Assembly: GCF_965363235.1 (NCBI RefSeq)
Contig: NC_134845.1
Coordinates: forward strand, 30,320,524 to 30,384,523
Direction: 5' to 3'
Length of the DNA: 64,000 nucleotides
Origin: Mytilus galloprovincialis
Lineage: Eukaryota > Mollusca > Bivalvia > Mytilida > Mytilidae
The notes beneath the pieces are model-generated. The model was not told where the DNA came from, did not search any database, and was given only the letters and a program-made list of their open reading frames with translations. The translations under genes and the position numbers were made by a program. This document shows, piece after piece, positions 23,901 to 33,639 of this stretch (position 1 is the stretch's first letter; each line of letters begins with the position of its first letter).

Positions 23901-26266
23901 ATTCTTGATCACTTTTGGTATTTAGAGTTTCCTCTATGTTTTGTACTTTTCAAGATATATTGTAAGAGTCAATTACAAAATTGATTAGTAACAAGAATGT
24001 GTCCATAGTACACAGATGACCCACTCACATTATCATTTTCTATGTTTCAGTGGACTGTGAAATTGGGGTCAAAACTCTAATTTGTCATTAAAAGTAACAA
24101 CACTTGGTCAGCACCTCATAAGTAACATTCATGCTATGTTTGGTTGCATTCCATTCAGTGATTTTCAAGGAGAAGACTTGTATGCATTTCCCATAGGGTT
24201 CTACATAAACTAAGTCCCCTGCTGGTGCCCATCTTGGATGATGGATCGACTACAAAGTAACAACACTTGGTCAGCATCTCATAAGGAACATTCTTGTTAT
24301 GTTTCGTTTCATTCCATTCAGTGGTTCTCTAAAATAAGAAATTTGTATGTATTTTCTATAGGGTCCTATGTTAAACTAAGTCCCCTACCTCCCCTGCTGG
24401 CGACCATCTTTGATTTTGGATTGGCGACAAAGTAACAACACTTTGTCAGCACCTCATAAGGAACATTCATGCTATGTTTGGTTTCATAACATATTCAGTG
24501 GTTCTCTAAAAGAAGACATTTGTATGTATTTCCAATAGGGTCCTATGTTAAACTAAGTCCCCCCGCTGGTGGCCATCTTGGATGATGGATCAGCTACAAA
24601 GTAACAACACTTGGTCAGCATCTCATAAAGGACATTTATACTATGTTTTGTTTCATTCCATTCTGTGGTTCTCTAAAAGAAGACATTTGTATGTATTTCC
24701 AATAGGGTCCTACATAAACTATGTCCCCTGCTGGTGGTCATCTTGGATGATGGATCGACTACAAAGTAACATCAGTTTGTCAACACCTCAAAAGGAACAT
24801 TCATGTCATGTTTGGTTCCATTGCATTTAGTGGTTCTCTAGACAAAGTTCAAAATGTAAAAAGTTAACGTCGACAATGGACGACGAAAACCAACAAAGAC
24901 GACAAACGACAAGTGATGAGAATAGCTCACTTGGCCCTTAGGGGGAAAAACGAAGCACGTACATTGAACCAAACACAAGAAAACAAGAAATAAAACGTCA
25001 AAACACAAAAACACTTCAAATAAAGAGGCCAAAAACATTGCATGAAAATAACGCTTTACCACCCTCTTATTGTAATTGACAGTTTTTGTGGATAGAGGGA
25101 AAACTATTATTATATTTTTGAGCTGTTAGGTGTATCTCTATTTCAATGAATGCTACATTACTCCTGCATTGACAAAATTTATATATTTATGTAGCATATA
25201 TACATTTGTAAGAATAGAAAAGTCTGCAATTGCTATGGGATAATAAATAGAAATTAAACAGTAATTAGAATGAGGCCCACAATTACTATGAAGTAATTAT
25301 ATGAAATTTGTACAACTACTTGATAAGCTGTTAGAGATTTATTACAAGTCACATTTTTAACATAGAAACATCAATTAACAGGACAAAACATAAATTATTC
25401 CACCAATGAACAATTCCAATACATATGTTTATGCCTACAAGAAGAAAAATTGTTAGGATATATATATCTGTTTCAATGTCTATATAAATTAAGCGGTGCT
25501 ACATTGCATATGAATTATCTAAGAATTTCTTACCCTTCATAAAACAATCTGGCAAAGACTTCCAGGAGGAAGAGACTGATGATAACATGTGATATATTCT
25601 CTAAAGTATCGTCACTGCTACACTCAGAACCAGCTAAGTCTATAATAACCAAGGTAAAGTCCAATAATATCAGTAACATCAACACTATACGGAACACAGG
25701 ATGTTCTATTACTCTTTTTACAGAGGCCTGTAATGATCTACAAATATACAAAACAAAATTAGTTACATTTACATAACAATTAAACCAGTTTTTCTGTTAT
25801 TCTCTTTATAGAGGTCGGTAATGATTTTTAAATATAACACCATACATGTAACTTATGATAGGAAACAAGATCTGCAGCAATTATTATTTATTTATAAGAA
25901 TTATATTAAAGTGTATAGAAAATTTGTTGAACATTTAAATTTATGGTTCACCTAGGGCCATAATCCCTAAAATTTACAAAAACTATTACCCTACAAAAAT
26001 GCAAAAATGTACAAATTATAATATAGACAATGAAATTCTTACTGACTGAGGGAAAGCTGTTGTTTGGCTGATGGATCATCAATATATTCAACACCTTGTT
26101 TTGTTTCTGTGGAGTATATTTTCAAGGTTCCTATGTCATCCTGGTCTTTGTCAACTTTAATGTGGACATCTTTAATATTAGATGATGTTTCATCTACAGC
26201 CTGCAGATCAACAGAAGTATGAGCATTTGATGTTTGGTCTTCTCCAAACCTTTCATAGTTATTCAT
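5980..26266 (-). CDS. VSP: Voltage-sensing phosphatase (VSP/TPTE family), complete, 14 coding exons
   Basis: This is a plasma-membrane phosphoinositide phosphatase switched on by depolarisation (family knowledge: PI(4,5)P2 and PI(3,4,5)P3 5-phosphatase). Exons in gene order: 26043-26266, 25534-25737, 19640-19762, 17338-17504, 15220-15284, 14669-14729, 13592-13673, 12939-13089, 12169-12249, 11280-11385, 10661-10758, 7975-8070, 7129-7202, 5980-6094. All have GT/AG borders and compatible phases, totalling 1647 nt (548 residues plus stop). Residues 1-75 form an acidic cytosolic N-terminus. S1 is about 91-109, S2 121-141, S3 150-172, S4 185-205 with R190, R193, R196 and R199. The basic linker is 207-231. 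The phosphatase has D302 in FIDDHNVP and the [10 protein letters not shown] loop 333-342 (C334, R340). The C2 domain is about 390-548. The linker, active site and GVETPSQ loop closely resemble Ciona VSP as I recall it. Length is near the family norm (Ci-VSP about 576). The start is the first ATG of exon 1; the frame stays open back to a possible acceptor (TTTTCAG) 14 nt upstream, so a further 5' exon is likely. Confidence 0.96.
8238..8283. repeat. 46-bp direct repeat, copy 1 (copy 2 at 9674-9719)
   Basis: The sequence starting CAACAAAAATGTGACAGATA occurs again at 9674-9719 with a few changes, in the same orientation inside the same VSP intron. The two copies bracket the interspersed repeats at 8431-9496. 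Confidence 0.75.
8431..8627 (+). repeat. Short interspersed bivalve element ('GATGTGGTATGATTGCC' family)
   Basis: Begins AAGAAGATGTGGTATGATTG and includes the CAATGAGACAACT motif, typical of a very common mussel interspersed repeat. The same sequence occurs reversed at 63228-63437, with fragments at 23815-23890 and 38150-38262. No coding capacity. Confidence 0.8.
8628..9496 (+). mobile_element. Tandem-core, microsatellite-bearing non-autonomous element (pearl/Helitron-like)
   Basis: The left end is ACAAGAATGTGTCCACAGTA. One 170-bp variant unit is followed by units of 189 bp (TTGCACTATC at 8831, 9020 and 9209), then an ACGG/ACGA tetranucleotide tract (about 9372-9448), and a right end with a potential hairpin GCCCC...GGGGC near 9467-9490. 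Bivalve pearl elements have this layout (family knowledge). It sits in a VSP intron. Confidence 0.75.
12939..13089 (-). CDS. VSP: VSP exon 8: phosphatase active-site loop
   Basis: Encodes [20 protein letters not shown] followed by [19 protein letters not shown] and [13 protein letters not shown]5R gives C334 as nucleophile and R340 as phosphate-binding arginine. The second glycine (HCKGG, against HCKAG in PTEN) is the VSP form, associated in the family with 5-phosphatase specificity. All catalytic residues are present, so the enzyme is predicted active, unlike human TPTE. Confidence 0.95.
13808..14424 (+). repeat. Tandem-core element in VSP intron
   Basis: The left end AGAAGAATGTGTCTTCAG is a variant of the left end at 8628. 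Four units of about 150-170 bp follow, each with AAGTT...GGGGCATAACTCT..., at about 13869, 14027, 14175 and 14346. No GAC tract or 3' hairpin was recognised, so the right boundary is approximate. Confidence 0.6.
17040..17240. repeat. GC-rich interspersed repeat fragment
   Basis: A GC-rich patch (AGGGTGCCCTGG ... GGGCGGGCGCGGCACCCTC) in otherwise AT-rich intron DNA. AGGGTGCC and GGCACCCT are imperfect inverted motifs, suggesting a decayed inverted-repeat element. No boundaries can be given. Confidence 0.35.
17338..17504 (-). CDS. VSP: VSP exon 4: S4 sensor and basic linker to the phosphatase
   Basis: Encodes [11 protein letters not shown], with arginine at every third position, then [19 protein letters not shown] and [18 protein letters not shown]. 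In the family the basic linker binds PIP2 and couples sensor movement to catalysis; this stretch has nine basic residues between Q206 and K228. The final G joins AG of exon 5 to give E240. Confidence 0.95.
17567..19275 (+). mobile_element. Tandem-core element with 35-bp palindrome array, 160-bp core and 3' hairpin
   Basis: The left end is CAGATGCTCCGCAGGGCGCA, followed by TTATACGACTGCA (17595-17607). At the right end TGCGGTCGTATAA (19262-19274) is its inverted match. Inside are seven units of about 35 bp (18149-18375), four units of 160 bp (starting 18552, 18713, 18873, 19033), a GAC microsatellite (about 19194-19224), and a terminal hairpin TATACGAC...GTCGTATA (19239-19273). A second, more diverged copy lies at 21075-22452. 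It sits in VSP intron 3. Confidence 0.8.
18149..18375 (+). repeat. Array of seven ~35-bp units, each with a dyad
   Basis: Each unit is TTGCTATTGCACAATACTGT plus GCAATTGAAAATTTC. The first copy contains a perfect 20-bp palindrome, ATTGCACAATATTGTGCAAT (18154-18173). Most others have one central mismatch. Confidence 0.9.
19640..19762 (-). CDS. VSP: VSP exon 3: voltage-sensor segment S3
   Basis: Encodes [20 protein letters not shown] and onward to SNYAR; the aspartates at 152, 155 and 166 fit an S3 helix. The acceptor is TTTTTTTTCAG and the donor is GTTAGT, weaker than the other donors. Partial tandem copies of its 5' edge lie directly upstream (higher coordinates) in intron 2. Confidence 0.92.
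19717..20030 (-). repeat. 82-bp tandem duplication of the 5' edge of VSP exon 3
   Basis: The first 46 bases of exon 3 plus its acceptor and about 36 bp of intron recur with 82-bp spacing (AACTATCC at 19717, 19799, 19881) and in two shorter fragments (about 19957 and 19997). The copy at 19799 keeps a polypyrimidine-AG acceptor and the open reading [15 protein letters not shown]. The others are more decayed. Confidence 0.85.
20054..20401. mobile_element. Foldback/MITE-like element with ~70-bp terminal inverted repeats
   Basis: The left arm 20054-20120 and right arm 20332-20401 are reverse complements at roughly 90 percent identity by eye, around TATTATTTGAACTTGGAATT. The roughly 210-bp interior holds two GTGCTG(T/C)GCACAACAC dyads. 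No protein is supported. It lies in VSP intron 2. Confidence 0.75.
21327..21540. mobile_element. MITE with 20-bp perfect inverted termini
   Basis: AGCAGTGTAAGGGAGGTAAT at 21327-21346 is matched exactly by its reverse complement at 21521-21540. It is inserted in the element at 21075-22452 and is itself host to a further insertion at 21373-21493. Confidence 0.85.
21373..21493. mobile_element. Inner MITE with 12-bp inverted termini and TAACAG target duplication
   Basis: CAGTCTTCACGC (21373-21384) is inverted as GCGTGAAGACTG (21482-21493), flanked directly by TAACAG on both sides (21367-21372 and 21494-21499). The interior has a second inverted motif, CTACAGGCCCACAG / CTGTTGGCCTGTAG. Confidence 0.85.
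23991..24945 (+). mobile_element. Chimeric tandem-core element
   Basis: The first ~100 bp (ACAAGAATGTGTCCATAGTA ... ATTGGGGTCAAAACTCTAAT) match the 8628 element. From about 24094 it switches to about 4.5 units of the 166-bp repeat (TAACAACACTTGGTCAGCA) of the 61046 element, then a degenerate GAC tract and AGCTCACTTGGCCCTTAGG, a decayed version of the 61046 right end. It sits in VSP intron 2. Confidence 0.8.
25534..25737 (-). CDS. VSP: VSP exon 2: voltage-sensor segments S1 and S2
   Basis: Encodes [15 protein letters not shown], then hydrophobic S1 with D101 and D108, a short Cys/Asp-rich external loop, and S2 with the acidic E134 (family knowledge: countercharges for S4). It begins after TTTGTAG with one base completing the split glutamine codon and ends GG|GTAAGA. 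The neighbouring in-frame ATG (MYIC) lies in the intron and is not the protein start. Confidence 0.93.
26043..26266 (-). CDS. VSP: VSP exon 1: start codon and N-terminal cytosolic tail
   Basis: Starts [11 protein letters not shown] and ends at a GTAAGA donor after two bases of a glutamine codon. It encodes 74 whole residues, rich in Asp, Glu, Gln and Thr, with no predicted membrane segment. An acceptor-like CTTTTCAG lies 14 nt before the ATG, so transcription probably starts further upstream, beyond or within the transposon at 26544-27639. Confidence 0.88.
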
Positions 26267-26543
26267 TTTGTGAACTTTGTCTGAAAAGATGAAAGAGAAG
26301 GACTTGTCATTCTGTCATGTTTGTAGAGACAATATCTTTAATGTGAACTTTGTATCAACATCATATATGTATATGCAAAATTAAAAAGCTGCAAAACAAA
26401 ATTATTTTATTGACTGTAGCTAGTATGTCATGTACATACTAATGTCAAAAAAATAATGCAAATGCATGTATACTTAACATATGGTATAAGTCCTCACATT
26501 ATATACATGTATTTGTAAAAATTGGATCTTCTCTGATATACAT

Positions 26544-27639
26544 CAGGGGTGTGGAAATGCTATGCCCGACTCGCCCGACTCGTACATTTTAACACACGGA
26601 CAAGTAATTATTTTTGTCTTGGTTGCCCGTGGACAAGTAAAATAATATACATGACAAACTTCAAATTCAGCAAAAATATAGGATTAATTTCAAAACGTAT
26701 AAAGATGTTTAATTTATGTAAAAGAAACCAATAATCAGCGAATAAAAACATCAATGTTCATGACGATAAATATTACATAACTCCGGAAATAGATCGATTA
26801 CCAAAATGAGTAAAAATAAGTATGCAAACCCGAGTCGCGTAATATTGCATTGGCTTTGTCCATTGACCCGGGATCGTCGATTATATTTTATCCACTATTC
26901 ACCGGAAGTGTCAATTCTTAAGATTTTGAATCGAGATTCAGATTGATGAATACTTTTAAAATAAAACATCGGGCAAGCAAGACAAAAAGAATGACGAATC
27001 GAAAGCATGAAACGCAATCGGAGATGGTCAAGGTGTAAAAAAAAAAAAAAAAAAACGGAAGCGAGAATATCGGATATCGTGAATATCAGATTATCCCTTG
27101 GAAAGAAATTCAGATAATAAGTTTTGTTTTTGTCTTATTTATAGATCAAAGGCAACCTTATGTGTTGTCTAAGTGGTAAATAGAAGTGTTTAACTACCAA
27201 AAAAAAAAAAAAACAAGTGTGTCAGTTGCTAGAAATAATTAGTTAATCTATTACTTAGTTTCCATTTCTTGACTCACTGTCCTCTAAATTTAGTATATTA
27301 TGTAGTGTACCTACTGGCTACAATTTTTTATTAAAAAACAATACTGAAAACTTTACATGTCATTTCATTTAGTTGGTTTGCTTTTGAGTTTCTGTCCCAT
27401 TGATGTTATAAACCCATTTCCAACATTCCTAAAATTTTACACCTATATATAAACCAATTGATTTCACTGATTTGTTTGGGATGCAAAACAGTGCTAAGAA
27501 TCATATATTAACTAAACAATAAAATACTACAATATTTATTGGGACCATCAGGGCAAGTAACTTTTTTTCCGGACAAGTAAAATTTACAGTTTTACTTGCC
27601 CAGGGACAAGTACTCACAACAAATATTTCCACACCCCTG
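26544..27639. mobile_element. hAT-like non-autonomous DNA transposon, TSD TACAT
   Basis: CAGGGGTGTGGAAAT opens the element and ATTTCCACACCCCTG closes it (15-bp inverted termini; one interior base differs at the left, AAATGC). TACAT flanks both sides (26539-26543, 27640-27644). GGACAAGTAA motifs recur near both ends as subterminal repeats. No transposase frame. It lies just upstream of the VSP start exon, so it probably sits in the 5' region or first intron. Confidence 0.85.
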
Positions 27640-30600
27640 TACATGTAACTACAGGTAGTCTAGTATGAAAGACTCTAGTGTCCCTCGTCTAGCTTTATGT
27701 ACATGTATATCTTCAACAATGGACATCTCAAACATGTCAGACTGAGTCCGACTAGAAGAAAATTCATGACAAAAAAAAAAATTTGTTGATATTGCAGATT
27801 ATTTTTTCTGTTTACAGTTTTTCACAAACTACAAAAAAGCTTTCCAGACTATCTGTCCTATGAATAAAATACTAACAATTTCAGCAAAATTTGCCTCTAT
27901 CGTATATCTTTGTAGTCACCAGTTTTTTTGTACTCACACTCCAAATTCAACCAATCAAAATGCTTGATTTCATGTTTTGAGCATGATTTTTGTACTCCAA
28001 GCACTAAGCAAAGTTTTATGACTTCAACCCCTTGTCTTGCTGATCAGACTTCAACCCCTTGTCTTGCTGATCACATTTGCTATTTATCATTAATACTAAA
28101 ATTAAAGGCATGCAGATTATAACAATTCTCCCGAGTTCAAAGTTGGGTGTATAACAATTCCTTTTTGAATTATTTAATATTATATAAAACAATCCCTGCA
28201 TGAGGTTACCAATTGAAGGAAACAGAAATTTAACAATAACGAACAGTTAGTCTGATCAACCCCTCCCCCTTTTCAGCTGTTCTCACTCTCAGGCAGGCAG
28301 TGCACATCTCTTTTTCTTAAATTGAATTTTATTAACAATTTTCCTGTTTTGTTTGACTTCTCTGTGTTATTAATTCAATAATTCCAAACTAAATTACTGT
28401 ATAACATTTAAAGACAATGTGAAGGAAAGGGGGTGGATGCTTGAAAAAAAAATCGTCTGCTAAAACTTTCTTTGTATTGTATTATAAGTTTCAATTTATG
28501 ATAGCATTTGTTAATGTTATGTTTCCCTGGTCTCTACCTTAGATTTTTAAGTAAATTAGTAAACTGCGGGCAATGTTCTTTAGCCCATGATGTTCTATAC
28601 GGTCTTTTCTTGGTCCAAAAACTTTTACTAGTTTACAATCAGTTAATAATGTCTAAACTCCTTTCATTGGATAAATCATTGAATCATAAACCAATCATAG
28701 TTCATTTCACATACAAACTACTTAAAAGAAAAAATCATATCGGACACATCTCCGGAAAACGGATATCTTACTGAAAATGGGTGGTATGGGAGCACGTATG
28801 GGAGTCTAAAATAAAAATGATAGAATTTGTTCATAATTTACCAAAACGTAGTATTTATCGAAATATGTTCAAAAATACAATAAAAATGACAAGTCACCGC
28901 ACATTTTCTCAAGCTACAGGTTGTGACAAAATGACACATTTTGTATAAAAAAAAACACCATTTTGTGATTAGAAACTAAACAAAATGATAGAATTAATAA
29001 TTTAGGAAAAGATAGCTTTAAGACAATTCTTTAAGAATATCTAAAGAAAAGATAGGGTCACCGTGCTGTTTTTTTCTGTCTTAAATACAAAATAGAAAAA
29101 TTCCATGTAGACATCTTCAGAAAATGAACTGTTTTAGAGTTACCACCCCTTAAAATGTCCCATTTAAAAACATTTAAAAAAAAATCTACATTTATAAAAA
29201 TATTCTTATAATTGGTTCTTTTGAATGGAACTTCACCTTAAATATCTGGCATTTCTGCATCAAATTTTGCTTACTTGATTATGATAGATAATCTGGACAG
29301 TTAGGTTCTCCGTTTTTTACAATCCAAGATGACGAAAGACACCCATACCACTTTAATAAAAAAAGATGTTTCAATATGCAATATTGAAAAGATAGTCAAT
29401 TATAAAATGCTAGTGCCAAAAAGTGTAAAGTACTACTTATTTAAAACAGAGACTTATCTAAATGCTGTAAAATATTTTGAAACTAAAAAACACCTCCCGC
29501 CATTGCTAATTATAGTGCTCATAAATTATATATATCGTAATAAATAATTTGTAAATTTTTTTAAAGCTGAAATTCTTTTTCTGATGGAATGTCTAACAGC
29601 AACGACAAATACTGTTAAATTCTGCTCTCAAATATGTTATAATTTTACTGAAAACATGATCGTGTAATAGAGGCATACATTAGTCACCTTACACATTTAT
29701 TCTTTTTGTTTTACTTGCATCATATGTTTTCTTGTAAAATAAACTTTAAGTTAGCATAGAAAGTCCCTGGTTTGCCCGTAAAAGGGTACATATGATTCCT
29801 TAATTTGCTATTCAGTTAACAAAAATAATTCAGTATACCCCTATTGACTGAATTGTTTGAAAATACTTTCTTGTAGTATGAAATTATCTTTGAACTGAAA
29901 GAACGGGAAACTGCTAATCTCTGGAACCGTTTTCTGACACAACTCTGTTACGGTGACTGTTTCAAATATGTTACACACTCGATTATCAAAGTAAAAGAAT
30001 ATTTTTTTTCGTTTTTAGCTTAAACCAATGAAACACAATTAGACACTTAGAAACGAAAATATATATTGTATGCAAAAAATCTCTAAAAAAAACTACAATA
30101 CACAACAGTACATAGTCTAATCATATAAACACTAAGTCGCAGTTAGAAGCAGAACAAGAACATGTTTCATTACAAAGTAAGGGTCCACATGGGGCATACA
30201 TAGAATGTATGTATTAGAAAAGGAATTGACTCAGCATAGATACATAAAATTTAAATACACAATCACGATACAATTAAACTGTACTAAAGCCCTTGGTTTA
30301 TAGTATATAATATACATGTAGTTACACGAAAAATAAATAGAGTTAACTCATATAGACTGATAAATTTCTAAACAGCATTAAGGATCTGATTGTCTTCACA
30401 GCCTAATAAATAGATGCATTTTTGCTGATTGTCCAGCCCAGACAGAGAAGTTATATTACGATACATAAGTAACCTTCAACGATCGATATGATCTTAATCT
30501 CCCCGACTTTAGACAAACTTGGGATGATTTCAACAAAGACTTTCCCGAAAGTCTGCCATCAACATCGCGTTTTGTAATAGAAGTCTGAATCCAATGTTGT

Positions 30601-30711
30601 ATAATTGGCATACAATATATATACTGAGAAATATCAGAAACGTTTTTAAAAGACTTGAAAAATACCAAAACATTTCATTTATTTAGAATAGATCAAAACC
30701 AGCTTTAACAT

Positions 30712-30985
30712 AGAATAGAGAAACGAAACGGTGAATGTGTCAAATAGACAACATCCCGACCATATACTATATATATATAGCAGAAAACAGCTCAATGCCA
30801 TCATGCCATGTTTCTTCAACGCACCCGAGCCGGCTTCTCGGCTCGCGCTAAAAAAAACTACTTCAGCGAAATGGACGGCACACTAAACTCTTAAATATAC
30901 AGCAATTAATGAACCTAAAATTAAATTTAAACAAAACACACACACAAGAATAACAAGGTCTAGAGGTTGCTAACTAGGAACAAGT
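30712..30985 (+). repeat. Interspersed bivalve repeat ('GAGAATGGAAATGGGGAA' family), diverged
   Basis: Shares GTGTCAAATAGACAACA, CAGAAAACAGCTCAATGCCA and the AACAAGGTCTAGAGGTTGC end with the copy at 42090-42340. Short pieces of the head occur at 12126-12160 and 59820-59850. Confidence 0.65.
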
Positions 30986-32609
30986 AAAAAAAAATATACC
31001 GGAGAATTTGACTCATTTTGTATCATATTTAGCCCCTTTTTTCTTCATTTTTTTTGGAAGGATTAAAGGGGGTTTACAAAATATGGTGTTAAACTATCGG
31101 GCACGTTCCAGCCAATTTAAACTTAAATGCATGTATATATATGTAATGGTATATAAACAAATTATAGAGTGGGTCAGTGGTTGTGTGGGTGTTTGCAATT
31201 TTGAAATGAATATGATATTAATATCTATAGTAAGGTACTGATTACACTGGACAAAATTGATTTGTGGTCGTTATATTAATTAAACTTTGCTGGGAGTCAT
31301 TCGTAAATGAAAACCACTCGTTACATTACTAATACTTTTAATAGCTCAATAAAGATTAAAGTCCATTACTTTTTTTCGATGTTTAATAACTGCTTTTATG
31401 TTTATATCTTTATTAATTTTGTCGGGTGAAAGACGAATCAATGTTGAAGGTATCCACAAACAATTTTTCTATTAAGTCAAATTTGTTTTCTTTCTTTAAG
31501 CATGTGCAAACAAATGAAGACAGGGTTTATCAAGCAGTCATCATAAATAAAAAGATCTATCAAAGGTGTCTACCTGATAGGTGAAAGAAATCGTTACGTA
31601 CCTTCTCAACCAAAACTTTTTTATCTTATATATATGGAGTTGATATTCCACTCTATTGGTAATATTTAGTCAGTTTGTTCGATGGTATGCTACAGTTCAT
31701 AGTTAACTTTTTTAGTTGCAATAAGGTAAGATAGCTTACTAATTGATATATTTTCAAAGTGGACAAAAAGTTTCAAGAGGAAAATATTTGGTTTAGAGGG
31801 TTAATATTTTTTTCCTGTACGTAATGCACTAAATGTGTAGCGACAGATCTAAGCTGGTTTCAGAACGTAATAATATATTGGCTAAGATGGAGATCAAATA
31901 TCCTATTATTGAAAATTGAACTTAACAAAAGTTGTTTTCTTTTGTGTGTCATGTAAGAAGTTTAATTATTGTATTAAAACAAATGAATTTTAAAAATAAC
32001 ATGTTGACAATGTACTTTGCATAAATATCACGTATTTCATGTTTGTTTAGTTCTTAATATCTGTTAAATCTTAGTAACTTACTGGGTCTGGTACGTTAGA
32101 GAAAAACTAGATGATTAATGGTTTGATATAATATATAGGTTTTTTCTAATTTGATAACTATAACTCGTCAAACCAGAAGATTTCATCGATTCATTATATA
32201 TATATATATATATATATGTACAATTAAGTGATTGCAGATCTAAGATTGTCTCTATTGGAATTTTTTCAATGGTAACTTTTTTTACTTAGGGCGATTTAAA
32301 ATATAATATATAGACACACCTGTTTTTTGTGGATTATTGTAGGTTGAGCTCTTTTGGGTACTTTTGTCGTTTGATTGTTGTCTCGTGAACGTATATATTC
32401 ATTTTCTCTTATTCGTACAGATGGATTTATCCTCAGTGGCGGTTCCAGGGGGGATTAGAGGGTTTGTGTTCTGTTAAATTGTTCCTTTTAAAATTGTTAT
32501 ACGATGATGACTGATGTACCCATATTCTGACTATTTTATTTATTGTGTCTGTTTAGTTAACGCATCAATGTAAATATAACGGAAATTGATGAGACTGTCA
32601 TCAAAGTGA

Positions 32610-32940
32610 GAGGGTTAGCGCTATAAAACCAGGTTTAATCCACCATTTTCTACATTTGAAAATGCCTGTACCAAGTCAGGAATATGACAGTTCTTGTCCA
32701 TTCGTTTTTGATGCGTTTTGTTATTTGATTTTGCCATGTGATTATGGACTTTCCGAATTGATTTCCTCTAAGTTCAGTATTTTTGTGATTTTTACTTTTG
32801 ATCCCCCATTTTTTGGGACGATCAATGCATTTAAATGTGGACATAAAGTTGGAACCCATCCTTTATCCTGGGTTGGGACCCTCCCCCTGGTTTAATCTGT
32901 GTTGAGACCCCTTTTGAAAATGACTGGACCCACCCTTGAT
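32610..32940 (+). repeat. Interspersed bivalve repeat ('AACCAGGTTTAATCCACCA' family)
   Basis: GTGAGAGGGTTAGCGC, AAAACCAGGTTTAATCCACC and CTGTACCAAGTCAGGAATAT are diagnostic. Related pieces lie at 47525-47690 and 48690-48775, and inverted at 49730-49800 and 52430-52500. Confidence 0.75.
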
Positions 32941-33027
32941 CCCGTGTACATATATATCAAAATATTTGACAGGATAATTCTGGCACTTGCTTTCCTCTAA
33001 AAAAAAATGTTTAATTCACAACTGACT

Positions 33028-33425
33028 TTAAGGATGTTCGCTACTCAGTTTAAAAATAATGAGCTTTTTAAAAGACTGTTATAAATTGAAAGTACATAGA
33101 TAAAGAAACAAAAAAAGCAGAAAAAAATGGAGGGTCCGTGTGCTTGTTTTCGAGATAAAAGGCGTTGAAAATTTGGCGGGAAATAAATCTCTCTAGATTT
33201 TTCTTTCACTTAACATTAACACCTTTTTTGTTTAAAAAACTATGAAAAAATAACAAGGATTTCACAAGATTTTGAAATATGGCTTTTTAAATAATATGTA
33301 ATAGAAATATGAAAAGAAAATAAGGTGTTAGTGGGCAATTTTTTTCAATGTTAATACATGGATAAAACCAGGGGATTCCGAAAATCTGGCAAAAAATCAA
33401 AATGTTGAGGAGCAAACATCCTTAA
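33028..33425. mobile_element. MITE with TTAAGGATGTT inverted termini
   Basis: TTAAGGATGTTCGCTACTC at the left and GAGGAGCAAACATCCTTAA at the right are inverted matches with two differences. The TTAATTCACAA motif occurs shortly before the left end (33010-33020) and across the right end (33422-33432). No coding capacity. Confidence 0.7.
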
Positions 33426-33438
33426 TTCACAAGAAAAT

Positions 33439-33630
33439 CCACTATAACATCGAATATCATATTAATTCTGCCACTATAACATCGAATATCATATTAATTC
33501 TGCCACTATAACATCGAATATCATATTAATTCTGCCACTATAACATCGAATATCATATTAATTCTGCCACTATAACATCGAATATCATATTAATTCTGCC
33601 ACTATAACATCGAATATCATATCAATTCTG
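33439..33630 (+). repeat. Six tandem copies of a 32-bp unit
   Basis: The unit is CCACTATAACATCGAATATC plus ATATTAATTCTG. Copies start at 33439, 33471, 33503, 33535, 33567 and 33599; only the last shows a visible substitution. The array starts 13 bp after the MITE at 33028-33425. Confidence 0.95.
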
Positions 33631-33639
33631 ATTCCATTA

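Larger units (their letters stand above)
27645..33027. other. Intergenic DNA between VSP and the membrane-protein gene, repeats only
   Basis: No host gene supported. Contents: a doubled 27-bp motif (GACTTCAACCCCTTGTCTTG..., 28020-28073); a probable inverted-repeat element (about 28780-29150, GGGTGGTA...TACCACCC); an interspersed repeat at 30712-30985; a repeat at 32610-32940; and a TA microsatellite (about 32196-32218). Confidence 0.45.

Noticed and set aside
33439-33630. Regular 32-bp repeats suggestive of a CRISPR array
   Set aside because: Units are head-to-tail with no unique spacers, and the genome is clearly animal.
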